From Promerops cafer (Eukaryota > Chordata > Aves > Passeriformes > Nectariniidae): a stretch of 64,000 nt of DNA. Positions within the stretch are counted from its first letter, which is position 1, and each line of letters starts with the position of its first letter. A program made the translations under genes and the position numbers. Of this stretch, positions 13,305-26,620 are shown piece after piece. The stretch spans positions 152,052-216,051 of the forward strand of contig VZSE01010682.1 of the NCBI GenBank assembly GCA_013398275.1, in the 5' to 3' direction. The notes below the pieces were generated by a model that worked only from the letters and a program-made list of their open reading frames with translations, made no database searches and was not told the DNA's origin.

Positions 13305-13458
13305 AAAGTTTTTGAGGTGCTCAAGGCCAGGTTGAATGGGACTCTGAACAACCTGATCTAGTGCATGGCATTCCTGCCCATGACAGAGGGATTGGAACTA
13401 GATGGTATCTATGGTTCTTTCCAATTCAAACCATTCTGTGATTCTATGATTCTACAAA
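13305..13458 (+). mobile_element. CR1 LINE 3'-tail fragment
   Basis: Plus-strand CR1 3' UTR. A GTGCTCAAGGCCAGGTTGAA-like block is followed by the GGAACTAGATGGT block, and the element ends in the family's terminal octamer repeat (ATTCTATG then ATTCTA). It is strongly 5'-truncated and moderately diverged. Confidence 0.92.
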
Positions 13459-13880
13459 AAAATATTCCTGCATCTTTAACAAAATGTTTTCAAAATGTAC
13501 TGGCAGTAATATATTTTATTCATGCTCTGTATGCTATGTGCCTACAATAAAGATATTGTAAGAATCAGATCTCTTTAAATTAAACCTTCAACTCTAGTAA
13601 CCAAAAGATGTTAAGGAGGACTGAAGCTACATTATTTAAAACCCTTTATCAGAAAAATATTCAAACTGTAATATTTTGTGATTTTAGGACATACTACACT
13701 TTTGTGAGAACAGTTTCTGTGATGGTTAAATGCAGAGCTTATTGTGTCTCTGTATTACATAAAGGGCTGCATAAGCAGGCTCTTCCACATTAAGCCATCA
13801 TGACAAAATGCCTGATTTTCCATATATGTATTCTTTACTAAACACAGAAAAATTACAATAATTTCATCAGGATCATCAAT

Positions 13881-13955
13881 TAAATAGCGTTATGACATAT
13901 TATTATATGAATACATAAATAGTGTTATAATTACATAAATAGTTTTATGACATTA
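13881..13955. repeat. Short imperfect tandem repeat
   Basis: Three spaced copies of a TAAATAGNNTTAT motif, mostly preceded by ACA. Probably a local AT-rich duplication. Confidence 0.55.
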
Positions 13956-13965
13956 GGACAAAAAA

Positions 13966-15070
13966 TCACAGAATCACAGAATATGCTGAGTTGGAAGGAA
14001 CCCACAAGGATCATCAAAGTCCAGCTCCTGTCCCTGCACAGGACAGCCCCAAGAATCACACAATGTGCCTGAGAGCGTTGTTCAAAGGCTTCTTGAACTC
14101 TGTCAAGCTTGGTGCTGTGACCACTTCCCTGAGGAGCCTGTTCCAGTGCCCAACCACCCTCTGAGTGATGAAACTTTTTCTAAAATCCAACTTAAACCTC
14201 CCCTGACGCAACTTCAAGCCATTCTCTCAAGTCCTGTCACTGTCACCAGAGAGAATAGATCAGTGCCTGACCCTCCTCTTCCCCTCATGAAGAAGTTGTA
14301 GACTACAATGAGGTCTCCCTCAGTCTTCTCCAGGCTGAACAGACCAAGTGATCTCAGCTGCTCCTCACACAGCTTCCCCTCAAGGCCCTTTACCATCTTT
14401 GTTGCCCTCCTTTGGATGCTTTCTAATACTTCAGTATCTTTCTTCTATTGTGGTGCCCAAAACTGCCCCCAGCACTCGAGGTGAGGCCGCCCCAGTGCAG
14501 AGCAGAGAGGGAAAATTCCCTGCCTTGCCCAGCTGTGATGCTGTGCCTGATGCCCCCCAAGGCAAGGTTGGGCCTCCTGGGTGCCAGGGCACTGCTGACT
14601 TGTGTTCAAATTTCTGTCAACCAGGACCCTCAGATTCCTTTCCACAGCACTGCTTTTGTGTGTCTCGTTCTCCAGTGGGTACATTCATCCAGGGTTGCCC
14701 ATTCCAAGTGCAGAATCTGTCACTTTCCCTTGTTGAACTTTGTATGGTTGGTGACTGTCCAGCCCTCTAACTTGTTGAAGTCTCTCTGCAGGGCCCTCCT
14801 GCCTTTGAGGGAATTAACAGCTCCTCTCAGATTTGTGTCTTCTGCAAACTTGCTTAGTATCCCGTCAAGTCCATTTATGAAGACGTTGAAGAGCACAGGG
14901 CCCAAGATGGAGCCCCAGTAGTGACAGTTTGCCAGTCTGATGTCACCCCATTCTCCACAATTATTTGCACCTGACCCCTGAGCCAGCTGCTCACCCATTT
15001 CACTATGTGTTTATCCAGGTGAATGCTGGACATTTTGTCCAGAAGGATCCAGTGAGAGACATGATGAGGA
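13966..15070 (-). mobile_element. CR1 LINE, RT C-terminal half plus 3' UTR
   Basis: About 1.1 kb of CR1 in minus orientation, with its 3' end at 13966 (plus-strand TCACAGAATCACAGAA) and its 5' truncation near 15070. Two minus-strand open stretches, 14875-15075 and 14720-14998, together carry part of the reverse-transcriptase palm. The first has a conserved LRG-type and VTS-type region. The second has the LGPVLFN-type block and the FAED segment that stands where the catalytic FADD box should be. The two lie in different frames and overlap at 14875-14998, so at least one frameshift breaks the ORF, and the second Asp of the catalytic pair is not seen. The element cannot move by itself. Confidence 0.93.
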
Positions 15071-16756
15071 AGCAACCTTTTCAGAAGTAAACCAGCAGTA
15101 TATATTGTTTGACTTAAATTTGTCTGTAGGTATTTTAAACAAATTGAAAAGCAGATGACTGCAAAAGTTGAATTAAAAGCCCAAAATATTTCTGTCCTTA
15201 AAAGTCTTCTCTTAATTTATGTGAGCAAGAATCAGCAAGCACCAGATAAAATCCCACATTGCAGAGAGGTTCAAGGAGAGTTTCCTTGTCACTTGACAAC
15301 TGCTGTCTATTTAATCTTTATATAATGGTTAAAGCAAGGATGTTTTGTTTTGTTTTCTGTGTTTTTTCTTTTGTCTTGTTTTGTTTTGTTCACCTTGGGC
15401 TCATCTTTTTGGTGATATACCAGACTAGCAGGCAGGACAAATTCTTTTCTCTCATGACCTTCCTAGTATCCTAGGTAAAGGATACTGGTTCGTCATCAAC
15501 TTAAAGTATATAATTATAAAGAAGTATTGAAGAATGATTTTTTACCACAAAATCTGAGTGACTTCATGCATAACATATCCTACTCATAGGATCACACTGC
15601 CGGAAAGTCCCCTATTTACTCACCTGTTATTTTCTGTACATATATGCTTTTAATATGTTTGAAAAGGAGCGTGAGAAATCTAATCCTATGGCCAGCAGTG
15701 AAATTCTGTTAATGGTCTCTGAAGTAAAAGGGATTTCTTACTCTGGCATGAACAGGATGAATAAACCTGGCATTACTTTGAATGTAACTGGTTTCTCTAA
15801 GAGGAACTTAGATCTAAATAACTCTCTGAAAACCACTGTTTCCAGCCTCAACAAGGGATTGTTCCTATAGGACCTTTATTTTGCTGACATATATTCTTCT
15901 AATCTCCTGGAACACACAGTTACTTCTTACAAACATTGTACAACACAGTAGTCAGCAACAGGCATAAATCAACAGGAATTGCTCAGTATTTGTCTAAAAT
16001 GTTCGAAAGCCAGTTATTCTTCATTAATTCTTGTGCTAATGTTCAAATACCAGCCTTATAATCTGCCAAAGCAATATATTGCATTTTAACGCTTCCAAGT
16101 TTTATGTGAAATGAAAAATAGAACACAAATTTTGGTTTTTAAGCCTGACTAGTTCTTTGAAATAGATGATGCTGTCACTAAAAAGACAAAATTTGACAAA
16201 AGTTAACCGACAAACAGATATCTGGAACAGCTAGGGGAACTCAGACTCCAGTGCTTGCTAACATACAGTAAGTTTTCAGGTTCTGGAAGTGATTGAAGGA
16301 AATATATTTGTTGGGAATAAAACAGAAAGAAAACTGGTAGCTGAGTGATTTGAAATTTCCTTCTACTGAACCACCTATTTCTTAATAAAATAATTTTTTC
16401 TCTGTAGAAAGAAGTTCTACAACTAATGTCTGTCTACTTTAAAGACTTTCATATTTTCACATATCCAAAATGTACAAAAGGTTTTCACACCCGAGGAATA
16501 TGCATTTCAATGGGATGCAATGATGATTTAACACCCCAAACTGTTCAGCTCATAGTTCTTATGGAAGAAAAAATGTACAAATCTAAATATGCAGGAAAAG
16601 GAATAAGAAATTCCATACAGTAAATACAAACACTTTTGCAGAGAAGTATCATAGAGGAAACTCTTGAAAGAACCAGAATATTTAACATAAATCCCATTGT
16701 TTGCTACATCAGCAAGGCTTTCAGTTGTAAGCAATTATATTGTACCAGTTTCCCAT
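15071..16756. other. Unassigned AT-rich non-coding DNA
   Basis: No gene or transposon recognised. It contains a GTTTT-rich simple repeat at 15341-15390. Confidence 0.5.
15341..15390 (+). repeat. GTTTT-rich simple repeat
   Basis: Interrupted runs of the pentamer GTTTT. A frame crossing it reads as a hydrophobic Phe/Val/Leu string, which is low-complexity and not a membrane protein. Confidence 0.8.
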
Positions 16757-17345
16757 ACAGGCCACTGAGGGACACCATTTTTTATGGATATCCATTTGGA
16801 TATTGAACTGTTGACTGCTACTCTTTGGACATGGATATCCAGACAATTTCTTATCCAATGAATCCATCAAACCCATATTGCTCCAATTTAGCAGCTCAAG
16901 TGTTGTGTGGGAATCATGTCAAAGGCCTTGTGGAAATCAAGGTAGAAGACATTAATTGCTTAATGACCAGTGCAGTCACTGCATCACAGAAGGATGACCA
17001 GATTAGTCAGGCACAATTTGCAGTTTTTGATGCCATGTTGGCTATTTCTAATCACTTTCCCATCCTGCACATGCTTTGACATACTTCCAGGAGGATCTTT
17101 TCCATGTTCTTATCAAGCAAAGAGGTGAGTCTGACTGGTCAGTAGTATTCAGGGTGCTCCTTTCTTCCTTTTTTAAAAATGGGCATGATATTTCACTTTT
17201 TTCCAGTCAGTGGTGACTTTCCTGACTGCTGTTTGCATACAGTGGTGAGCAGCACAGCAACTGTATCAGCCAGTTCCCTCAAGACCTTGGGATACATCTC
17301 CTCAGATCTTATGGACTTGTGTGTGTACAGGTTCCTCAGAAAACC
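16757..17345 (-). mobile_element. CR1 LINE, N-terminal RT fragment
   Basis: Minus-strand CR1 sequence from the start of the reverse-transcriptase domain. Visible landmarks are the FKKG-type block near 17170-17185, the SLTS-type block near 17115-17140, the GF/KGKS-type region near 17000-17030 and the YLDF-type stretch near 16950. It ends close to the N(W)L-type block near 16830. Frames are broken by stops and indels, and both the endonuclease and the 3' UTR are missing. It overlaps slightly in RT coverage with the 13.97-15.07 kb copy, so the two are separate insertions. Confidence 0.85.
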
Positions 17346-20300
17346 AGGTAAAATAAATTAAATATGGATTAAAAAAATGCACAAACAAAATACAGATAAA
17401 TAAATATACTTACTAAAATAAATAATCCATTTAGGAATTATTTTTAATATCTTTATAAATGAATGTGCTGATTGAAAAATAAGAGCAGTATTGCTGCAAA
17501 TAAGTATTTCAGGCCCATATTATAGAATGATATAGCCTTATTTTGGAAATTTTTGAATACCTAGAACTTCCAGAAGCTGCCAGTTATATGAGAAACTCAA
17601 AAAAAAATTCAATCAAGCTCGTAAAATTTCTGGAATTTCTTTGAAAATTAGTAGAGTTGTTTAGATGCTTGTTTAGGGGTTAAAATTTGTTCAGACTCTA
17701 TCTTTTGACCTTAGTGTTGTGTTTGAGATGCCACTGAAAATTAGTTGCCTAGAGAAGAGTGGCATTCATGGCCTGATCCATCCATGACATTCTGCTACTG
17801 TCTATGTGTCAAATTCAATGGCTTGTGACAGGTCAATTAAAGTTAAGGAAATCAAGGTTTGTATGACAGATTGGTTGTTTATGAAGTGAATTTATATGTG
17901 TACATAATGTAATAATTTGCATAGTTAATTTATCGTTGTTGTGAGCATTACATTTGCTTGTGTAAATTATACCAGTTTGCTGTTCAGATAAAAAATGATG
18001 GATTTGTTTTGACTATGCACAGGTTGGCTTTGACTAGAAATTCATCTGGATGCAATTCTTCGCTGTCTGGTGTCAGGTGGCAGAGTACATCTGCACATCA
18101 GGTCTGAGGGCCAAAGTCAGTGAAAGTCGGCAAAACTGCTCAGGTACTAGCAGAGTTCAAACTTCTGTTCATTGCTTGAGAAGAATGAGTAGGAGAGAGG
18201 TTTGACTGACCACCTCCACAGCTCAGTGCTCAGGGCTGTCACCAATAGATGTTGGGCAGTTAGTATGGGCATATATTCATTCAAGTTTTAGAAATACTTA
18301 TTTCAGGTAAAAGAGTTTCCTCAGAAAACGTTTAAAGCAGTGTAGACCAAAACACTGTTGTTTAGTGCTATTTCCTGGAATGTGGGAAGTTGAAATTTAA
18401 GTGTGTTTTACAAAGGATAGTTTTAAAATAACTGTCTGGTTTTGTTCTGTAGCCATCATAGTCAATATATCACTGGACAAATAGAGGAATACATCTTGAC
18501 ATTTTGTTTTCTTTCTTTTATTCCTGTCATATAGCTATCTAAGTTTATATATTTAATGGGATTATCTCTTTTTCTGTTGAAGAATTAGGCTTCTGTGTTT
18601 CATTTGGGTGTACTTTTCAGTATTTATATTTAGATACCTTTGATAATTCTTTATTTAACTTAGCCCAGCTATTTATGAATTACTTCCTGAGCCTATATGA
18701 CCTTCTGAGAGACCTATAAATCTCTTGTGAAATAAAGGAGAGATTGTGGGGCGTAGTTTTGGAAAAACAGGTAGAAGAGTTGGTAGATTTTTAATGATAT
18801 TGGTTTTTTACAATTGGCTTAAGCTAAATTAACTCTGCCTGCTGCTGAAAGGGACTCTTAACTGTTCTCATTCTTGTATCAGCACTTGCAATCAGGCGAG
18901 TCATATCATCTCTCTTTGGTGTTGCTTTCCCCATGATTAGTTTCCAATCATAGCTAATCTTGACTTGCTGTAGGGCCCCATAATGCTAGCACTGGCTGAA
19001 GGAAGGCAGCAAAAGCCGTAGCTGAGAAAGTTAAGAATGTTATTTTGGAAAAATATACAACTTTATTTTGGCTGAAACAGATCTTGAATTAGTACCCTAG
19101 GATGTACACGGGATTCTCTTTCATGCCCAAATAACTCTAGCTAAACCCAAAATTCCAATCTGTGTACAAGAAGAGTGTATCCTATTCACTTGAGACACAT
19201 TGAATGTTCCCAAGTCTTTGTTATTCCTTTATTATACAGATGTAATGAAATATACATTGGTCACCACCTGGAGGCTACTCAGAGAATGAAGCAATATAAT
19301 GTGAGGATCATGCTTGTTAACTGCTGTATTCATGTTGTGACTACATCACATCACTTTCTAAAAAGTAATGGTTTTCAAAAAGCTTCTGCAGGCTATGCAG
19401 GGTCTTTGTATTAACCTATAATATACCTATTATGTCTCAGCTCCTCTGTTTTGCTCACTCTCTCATGAATATAATCTTGCAGACTATGCCAGTGGCAACT
19501 TCTGAGCTGGTGTTTCTTTTTTAAAGTGGGAGGCAATTACTGACAGGATGTAATCTGTGGGATTTCATTCCTTACTGTGACTCATTAAAGTGTACTTTAC
19601 CTTCTGTGAATGCTAGAAAGGCTAACCCTTCCCCCACATGCCTTTTAAAAAAATTAAAAATATTTACAAGTGACTATCTGGCAAGTAATGCAAGGTAAAC
19701 AGCCATTTCTAACTTCTCTTGCTGTACATTTTAATTAATGAGATTGTGCCAGACAGATGAGGGCCTGGAAAAATTAGCACTTGAATGAAAAAATACATAG
19801 TCTATTTACTTTAAGATGGAAAAACAACAATTAGATTTAGCTCATATTTTTTTCTGTAATAAAAAGAAAATTATATTATATAGGTTTAAATATAAACCTC
19901 TTTGTTTTCCATCTCTTACAATATCTTCTCTTATTCATACAAATACAAATAGACATTATCTTCTGTGGAGAGAAAGTGATAGGTAAGAATCTGCCTGTAT
20001 GTAGTAAACTTACATTTCCTAATGCATTTAAGTAAATGAATATATCATGCATGTCAACGAAAACAGTCTATTGCACTTCAGGCAAATGAAATGCTAAGTA
20101 CTGAAAAGTGACATTTCAAAATGGCACCTTCAAAAGGCTACAATCAATTTTATAGATACTTTAACTTTGCCATACACAAAAAATTGTTACATAAATTTTT
20201 AAAAACCTGTTGATTTTAATAAGCTGTCACTAATCTTCTCCTTATTGTTTTTTAAAGTTGATTTGTGTATTTGAAATAACTAAATATAAAAATGCTTTCA

Positions 20301-20387
20301 AAAGGAATGAAAAAACATGGTTGTTTCAAACTGTATGTGGGGTTTTCAGTGTTACATGGCAGAGGCTATTCACAGAACTTTCTTTTA
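17346..20387. other. Unassigned AT-rich non-coding DNA
   Basis: No gene, RNA gene or transposon recognised on either strand. Confidence 0.55.
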
Positions 20388-20434
20388 ATGATGATGGTGA
20401 TGATGATGACGATGATGATGATGATGATGATGAT
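20388..20434 (+). repeat. (ATG/GAT)n trinucleotide microsatellite
   Basis: About 15 triplets with two interruptions (GGT and GAC). Frames through it read as poly-Asp or poly-Met, which explains the two short open frames here. Likely polymorphic. Confidence 0.95.
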
Positions 20435-20734
20435 TGTTATTAATGTTATTATAGATCAAACATTTGACCAACAAAAACATCAATAAATGTACATATATAC
20501 ATAGCAAGTATATAAATAACCATTCAATTAATAGTCTATAGGATTTAATCCTGGGACCGGTATAATTTTCTCATCATTCTTGCTAAATATTATAAAAAGT
20601 CCCTAAGCTCAAAAGGAGAAAGTTGTTTAAATGAACCATATGGTATTTCTATAAAAGAACAACAAAATAGCACCTAACAACAAGGTTCCTGAATTTTATT
20701 TAAGATTAGGAAGGGATTTACAGAAGCATGGGGA

Positions 20735-21072
20735 AATGTGTATAAATACAGGATTGGAGAGTAAAGAAGGTGGAGACAAACTCTTCTCAGTGGTACTCGC
20801 TGACAGGACAAGAGGTGATGGGCACAAACTGAAACACAAGAAAGTCCTTTTAAATGAAGAGGGTACTTTTTCACTGTAAGATTGGTTAAGCACTGGAACA
20901 GGTTGCCTCAGGAACTTGCCACTGAGTCCTCATCATTGGAGATATTCAAAACCCAGCTGAGCATGTTCCTGGGCAAGCTGCTTTGGCTGACCCTATTTTC
21001 AGCATAAGGGTATTGAACTACAGAGTATTCACAGAACTTTGTGAGTTTCTACTATTCTGTGATGCTATGCAT
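20735..21072 (+). mobile_element. CR1 LINE 3'-end fragment
   Basis: Plus-strand CR1, covering the end of ORF2 and the 3' UTR. A GACAGGACAAGAGG-like block is followed by CACTGGAACAGGTTGCC at about 20889, then the GGAGATATTCAAAACCC block, then a degenerate terminal repeat (ATTCTGTGATGCTATG) at 21052-21068. It is 5'-truncated and carries small deletions. Confidence 0.9.
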
Positions 21073-24000
21073 TTTTTTTCTCTGCCTCCATAAAGAGAAA
21101 TTATGTGGCCATCATTCAAGAGAGATGCAGAAGTTTTCACTGAAGGATTTAGGGAGCGATTTTCCAAAGCACGAATTGTTTCCACTTTTCCCCATTTACC
21201 TCACCGATGCACAACTAAATACATTAAGGAAATATATGCAATTATAGTCACAAACCCATCCACTGATGCCAGCAGCTCTGCAGTGAAACTTTCTCATGTT
21301 CATTAACGTAACACTAATTTAATTGGTTTTGTACATGACTGAATTTCTTTTTTTTCCACTTTAAATATCACTCTTTCAATAGCCTGGTTCTACGACTTTA
21401 GTAAAGGAAACAAAGGAATATCCAACTGTGCTGCCCATAATGAGCATCACGAAACGTCACAGAATGTTTTAACAGGGAGATATTCTACTGCAATAACAAC
21501 AGATATTCTAAAACCATATTTTTAATTTAATTTAAGTATATATTTTTAAAAAAAGTAACAACAACAAAATCCCTAAAAATGTCAGGCAATTCCAGGGAAT
21601 TCTGCAAAGGCTGCTGGACAAATAAACAGAAGAAAAAGATCTCTGTGATATTCACTATCTACTAAGTGCTGAAGGTGAGAAAACTTTATGGTGAAATATC
21701 CCCACATTTCTGCCTTTTATAGAATTCTCCAACTGATCTCAGTGGTCATTGTCAGAGATATTATATCGTTCCCTATGGACATAACATTGGATGTGCTGCA
21801 GTCTTTATATCTTGCATAACAGATATATCATTTTAAGCCAAATAGCTTATGTCTTGTATTGATAAATAGTCTTAAATATCTACTCTTTCTTTACAATACT
21901 CTGTTCAACTATTTTCCAAACATTTTGCTTTCAGTTCCTGGGTCTGATCTTAGTGTTTGCTGAATACAAATTCTAATATAGTAGCTTACTGGCAAAAATA
22001 ATTAAATTAATAATATGTTTTCTTAAGACCTCTGCCAGCTATCTTTTGTGATCCTAAAGATTAAAAGGGTGGTGAGTATGTATAGAGGCTCTGAAAGTTC
22101 ATATAATTTCACACCTTACTGATGGCAGAATGAACGTACATAGACCCCCAGCTGCAATAGTTTCCTCAAATATAAAGTGATTTGAAACGTGAGATATTTG
22201 TGCAGGCTGTGAATAAGACGCTTATCAGTATCATTTATGTTCATACTTGTAAAATAAAAGTGCACCTAGAAATTTTCCAAGGGAATAGTGCAGCACAACA
22301 TAGGAGCCATTCTTGAATAAAACATTGAATTTGCATTATTTTGTAACTCCTAAGAGGAATTAGCACTCTTAATTATCCAGATAAATAAAAATATGGAAAA
22401 AATTATTTATTCATGATTATGTAACTTACAAAGCAGGAAATGCTAAGGTAAAAAAATCTTGAGATTATCACAAATATAAATCTAGAGTTTTTTAAACACA
22501 TGAAACTGCTTATTCCTGAATTACTCTTATTCTTGGGACAACTTTATTCGGTGGCTGAGTTAAATTTTGTTTCTTGAAGTCAGTCATGAGAATGTAATTA
22601 TATATAACTGTAGGGGAAAAAAAATTAAGTGATATAGGATTTTTTTCATCTGATTTGGAGATTAGATTTCATATGGTCTGTAATTTGTCAAGAGAAAAAG
22701 AAGACTAATTACAATCATAAACTTGAAACTGTGATGGTAAAAGAAAGAGACAGAAAATAAAGTGTAATTCAGCTCCAAAGGACTATTCTTGAGATGCCAG
22801 CATACAAACTCTATCTTCCCCAATAAATTTTCTGTGCACAGAATAAGATAAACTATTATCCCTAATGATTAATTTCTTACTGTATTCCACAGATTAAAAG
22901 ATATAGAAGAGGAGATGGGATGGATAAATCATTCTGTCTGGTTAGTAAAAATTTTATGTGTATTTGCATATCTAAATATAGGATCCCATCACTGTAAGAC
23001 TATGTCAAAAACTTCCATTTTAGCTCACATAGGTATCTTTTAAAAGAAACCTGAAAATTCAAGGTGAGTTGTGAGGAAGGTCAAGTTTGATTAGACAGAC
23101 TTTCAATTCAAAGTACTTCATATGTCCTTAATTCACCAAATCAACTCAAATAATGCTGTAAACAAAGCTATTTCAAAGATCTGCTAGTCTTCTACACTAT
23201 CTGTACAAAAAAGTATCCCATAAAATTCTCAGAGTAATGATCTGTGAATGTGGGCTATCAAGTTCTGTCTTCTATTTTTCCCACAGACTTTCTTGATTAA
23301 CACAAAATGGCATATTAAAGGATTAATTAATACTTGAAATTGTAGCTGTGTAGCCCAAAAAATATATAATTGATATGAATAATAAAAGATACAGGCTTTT
23401 GCCACCATTGAAGCCTGAAGAATTGTGTAGACTTGACATGAGCTAAGTTTAGGTTGTTAAAGCTGTCATAATAATTGCTTAACGATTGGGTAATGACTGA
23501 GTGTCTTGGGAGTTTGGTTATGTTTGTTAATATGATATATGATAAATGTTTAACAAATCTGTGCAGATGATCAGTGAAGAAAGAGCAAGTAAGACCGCAT
23601 TAGCAAATATGTGAAGATCACAAGTGAGCAGATCAAAGACAGAGAAGGAAGAAATCTCTCTCCATCAAACCTGCTGTCTCTCTGAAGAACATCTGTCGTT
23701 CCCAACTCTGGAATCCCCGGCATCCATCTGGAGTAAGGTGGGTACCATCAGCCTCAGCACGTAGGCAGTGTAAGATTGAATATAGCAGCAGAGAAGAAAA
23801 GGGCTTTTTGTGTATGACAGTGATAAACTTTGCTGAAAGGGACATTAGTTCATTCATTGTAAAATTAGCATTAGTTTTACAGTAAGTTCATTGATACTCA
23901 TTTGAGGCCATCCTCTTTTACCCACAGTATAACTTTGAACGCAATATTGTAGGTGGGAAATATAAGCACCGTGTCAGTGCTGAATGTTGTCATTTGACAC

Positions 24001-25059
24001 AATGGATTACCTTAGGTAAATTCTTTACCTAACAAGATTTTGTTTATGAGCCTGTTTGCATTATTTTTCCTTTTGATCCACGGCTATATTAAGAGTTTAT
24101 TTATAACTAAACACTCAGTCAGAAACATATTTATGTAAAACTATCACAGTAATAATGCCCTAACCCCCCCGGCCTCCTCCTGAAAACATAACTCATGTGT
24201 AAATGTCTTATTAGTCTTTCCTTTGCATCTCTTAATATATTAATATTTTCCTTTATTATATTAATCAGCTTTTTGGATAATTCACCTGTATTATCCTGAT
24301 TCAGCTTTGTCTTGGTATATATGGTCAAAACATGTTACACAGAGGTAAGCCATTTATACTGGATATGTTCCTAAATTTGTATGCACTTTGTTAAACACAC
24401 ACACATTTGGAAATATAAACACAAATAAGTTTGAATTAATATTAACCCCAGTTATTTTTCTTTTAGTTCAGTGTAAACCAGTGCTTGTCTTTCAGTACTG
24501 TGTTTTATGTAAGATCTGCTATTTGGCAAGAATTACTGCAATTATTTAAATACATTTATAATGTGATCTGTGTTTCCATTGTGCCTATGTATTATATGTA
24601 TTTTTATTGCATGGGTTTGATTCTAATCCACATTTGGAATGATTTTCATATGAATATAGGGTCACAGGGATGGAAAGAAAATGATCGAAACCCTAAAGCG
24701 TAGTGGTTGTTTGCTTTTTTCCTTCCCCTCAATTTTAGTAAAAAGCTTATTCAGATTGGTTTGGAGCTCTTTGTGAATATTTAAAGTTTACTGATCCTGT
24801 TCTCTTCTCTTTTGCACTCTCCAAGGATGCTTTATGCTTACTTTTGTAATTGACAAGGTGACTATGTTTAATTAACAAGGTTCTTTGATTCTGTTAATCT
24901 TGCAATTTGAAGTTAGAAATATGTTTGCTTCTCTTTGGAGACTCAACATTTAGCATCAAATTAATGAAAACTAAAGACCTGCTGATGACAATAATTATTG
25001 CTTATTTAAGAACATTTGCCAGTAAGTAATCTCTAAATTCTTGTTCTAATTTCAGCCCA
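21073..25059. other. Unassigned AT-rich non-coding DNA
   Basis: No gene recognised. The stretch at 23.42-23.80 kb looks compositionally different and could be an old LTR, but no termini or target duplication could be defined. A short C-rich patch occurs at 24164-24180. Confidence 0.5.
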
Positions 25060-25510
25060 GGATGTGAGGGGGCAGAGCCTGGAGCCATGTGGGTGTGTCT
25101 CGGTTGTTTCTCTGTACCACACACGTCATTCCAGAAGCAGGGCATTCCACAGCCATTTGGTCCTTTTCCAGCGAGCAAGCAGCGAATGGATCGGCGGGGT
25201 AATGCTGGTCCTGACTGAAGGGTTTGTCTGGAATCGGTTTTCATTGGGGCCTGGGGGAAAAAATGTATGCACAGAGGGCCCAGGGGACATTTTGTTCTTT
25301 GTCTCTTTGACCGGCTGCGGTCAGACTTGCTGAGCATTTTGCTTGTAATCACTCTCTTTTATACACTGCTGTTATTTACGTTGTTCCTGTTATTGTTTGT
25401 TTTCTTACCTCATTGCTGTTTCCAGTAAATTGTTATCTCAAGCCCTAATAGCTCTACCTCATCTCTGCCTATGGTCTCTCTCACCTGAAGGGATAGAAGG
25501 AGGGCCTAAT
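25060..25510 (+). mobile_element. LTR-like block, ERVL-type, boundaries unclear
   Basis: A GC- and CpG-richer block in otherwise AT-rich DNA. Its right half has the layout of an avian ERVL LTR: a TATA-like TTTATAC at 25359-25365, a T-rich stretch, AGTAAA at 25424-25429, the TTGTTATCTCA block just after it, and a CTCTC-rich stretch. The left half (25060-25330) holds a CpG cluster (GGATCGGCGGGG near 25188) and would be U3. No clean TG start or target duplication could be fixed. Overlapping open frames on both strands (25064-25333 and 25002-25352) are probably by-products of the GC content. Confidence 0.55.
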
Positions 25511-26410
25511 TTTCAGCTGAACATTTTTCCATAACTCGTTACTTCTACTGACTTTTTAAAAAATGCTTTTGGCACTCGGGGAATTGAATTTTTATTTATT
25601 CTTAAAGTCAGTATATCAATTCAGAAGTGAAAATAAAACATTGGTATTTTTTTGTAAAAATTTTTTGCAATTCCAAATTTCTGAGGAGGAACATAGTCAA
25701 TTTGCATTAAACTTCTGGGAAAGAAATAATAATATCATATGAGTTTGAACCGGGATTTTTGTTTCCAAGGTCAGCTTTTATGTATTATGGAGCTTTATTC
25801 TTAAAATTACAGTTATTTGCCTCAATGTTAATGGTTCCTATTTCTTGGGAGAATTAGGAAGTAAACAAAGTGGATAACTGCAATTTTTCTACTGTTGTTC
25901 TTAGTTTTCCTGAGCTTCAGGTAGTGAAAATAGATTACAGTCTTGCATACATTGCTCTGGCCTTTGTTTTCAGCATGGAAACTGAAGTATTTAAATTTAC
26001 TGACTCTTAAGCAAAAACAGAGAAAACAATTTAACAGTGTAAGTCTATTGAGAAGGAAAACAAAACTGGGCATTGGAGAAGAAGTAAAAAATAAAAGGAC
26101 TCTAGCTGCAGCTACCTGATGCAGCTCGTAATACACTCTGGTAATGTTTGTTAAGAAATGAAAGAAAGTTATCTAGAAGTTAAATTTTGATTTTTTTATC
26201 GCTGATCCCTAAATAACACAAAATCTGACAGACTGCACTAAAGACACTGGATATAAAGAAAAAAAATTGCAAATTATTTTGCAGGTCTCTTTTAAAGAGA
26301 TAGAGACAAATGGAAAGAAGAAAAGGAATAAAATTATGGTACTTAAGAAAAGAATGGAAACAAAGAGGAGAAAGCAAAAGAAGTTGACATGGATTATATG
26401 AAACAGTTAG
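25511..26410. other. Unassigned AT-rich non-coding DNA
   Basis: No gene or transposon recognised. Confidence 0.55.
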
Positions 26411-26620
26411 TCTGAATCGTGGAATTACTTATGTTGAAAGAGATCCTTAACATTATTGAATGCAACTGTTGAGCTAACATTACTGAGCCTAAATGCCTGT
26501 AAATGCCACATCTGTGTCTTTTAAATATTCCCAGGGATGGAGACTCATTCTCTTTCCTGGGCAGCTTGTTCCAATGTTTGACAGACCTTTCAGGAAAGAA
26601 GTTTTTTCCTTGATCTTGTG
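26411..26620 (-). mobile_element. CR1 LINE 3'-end fragment
   Basis: Minus-strand CR1 3' end, quite diverged. Plus-strand landmarks are GTTGAAAGAGATCC at 26433, the TGCCACATCTGTGTCTTTTA block, the CCAGGGATGGAGACTCAT block, and the GGGCAGCTTGTTCCAATG block near 26560. The terminal repeat is degenerate. It is 5'-truncated after the AAGAAGTTTTTTCC block. Confidence 0.88.

Noticed and set aside
14065..14921. Plus-strand frames of up to 157 codons
   Set aside because: They are antisense to a minus-strand CR1 element with recognisable RT sequence.
15259..15474. 71-codon hydrophobic frame
   Set aside because: It is caused by the GTTTT repeat.
13966..17345. Idea that the two minus-strand CR1 segments are one element split by an insertion
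   Set aside because: Their RT coverage overlaps slightly, and the DNA between them has no recognisable inserted element. Separate insertions explain this better.
20258..20486. Poly-Asp and poly-Met frames
   Set aside because: They are caused by the GAT microsatellite.
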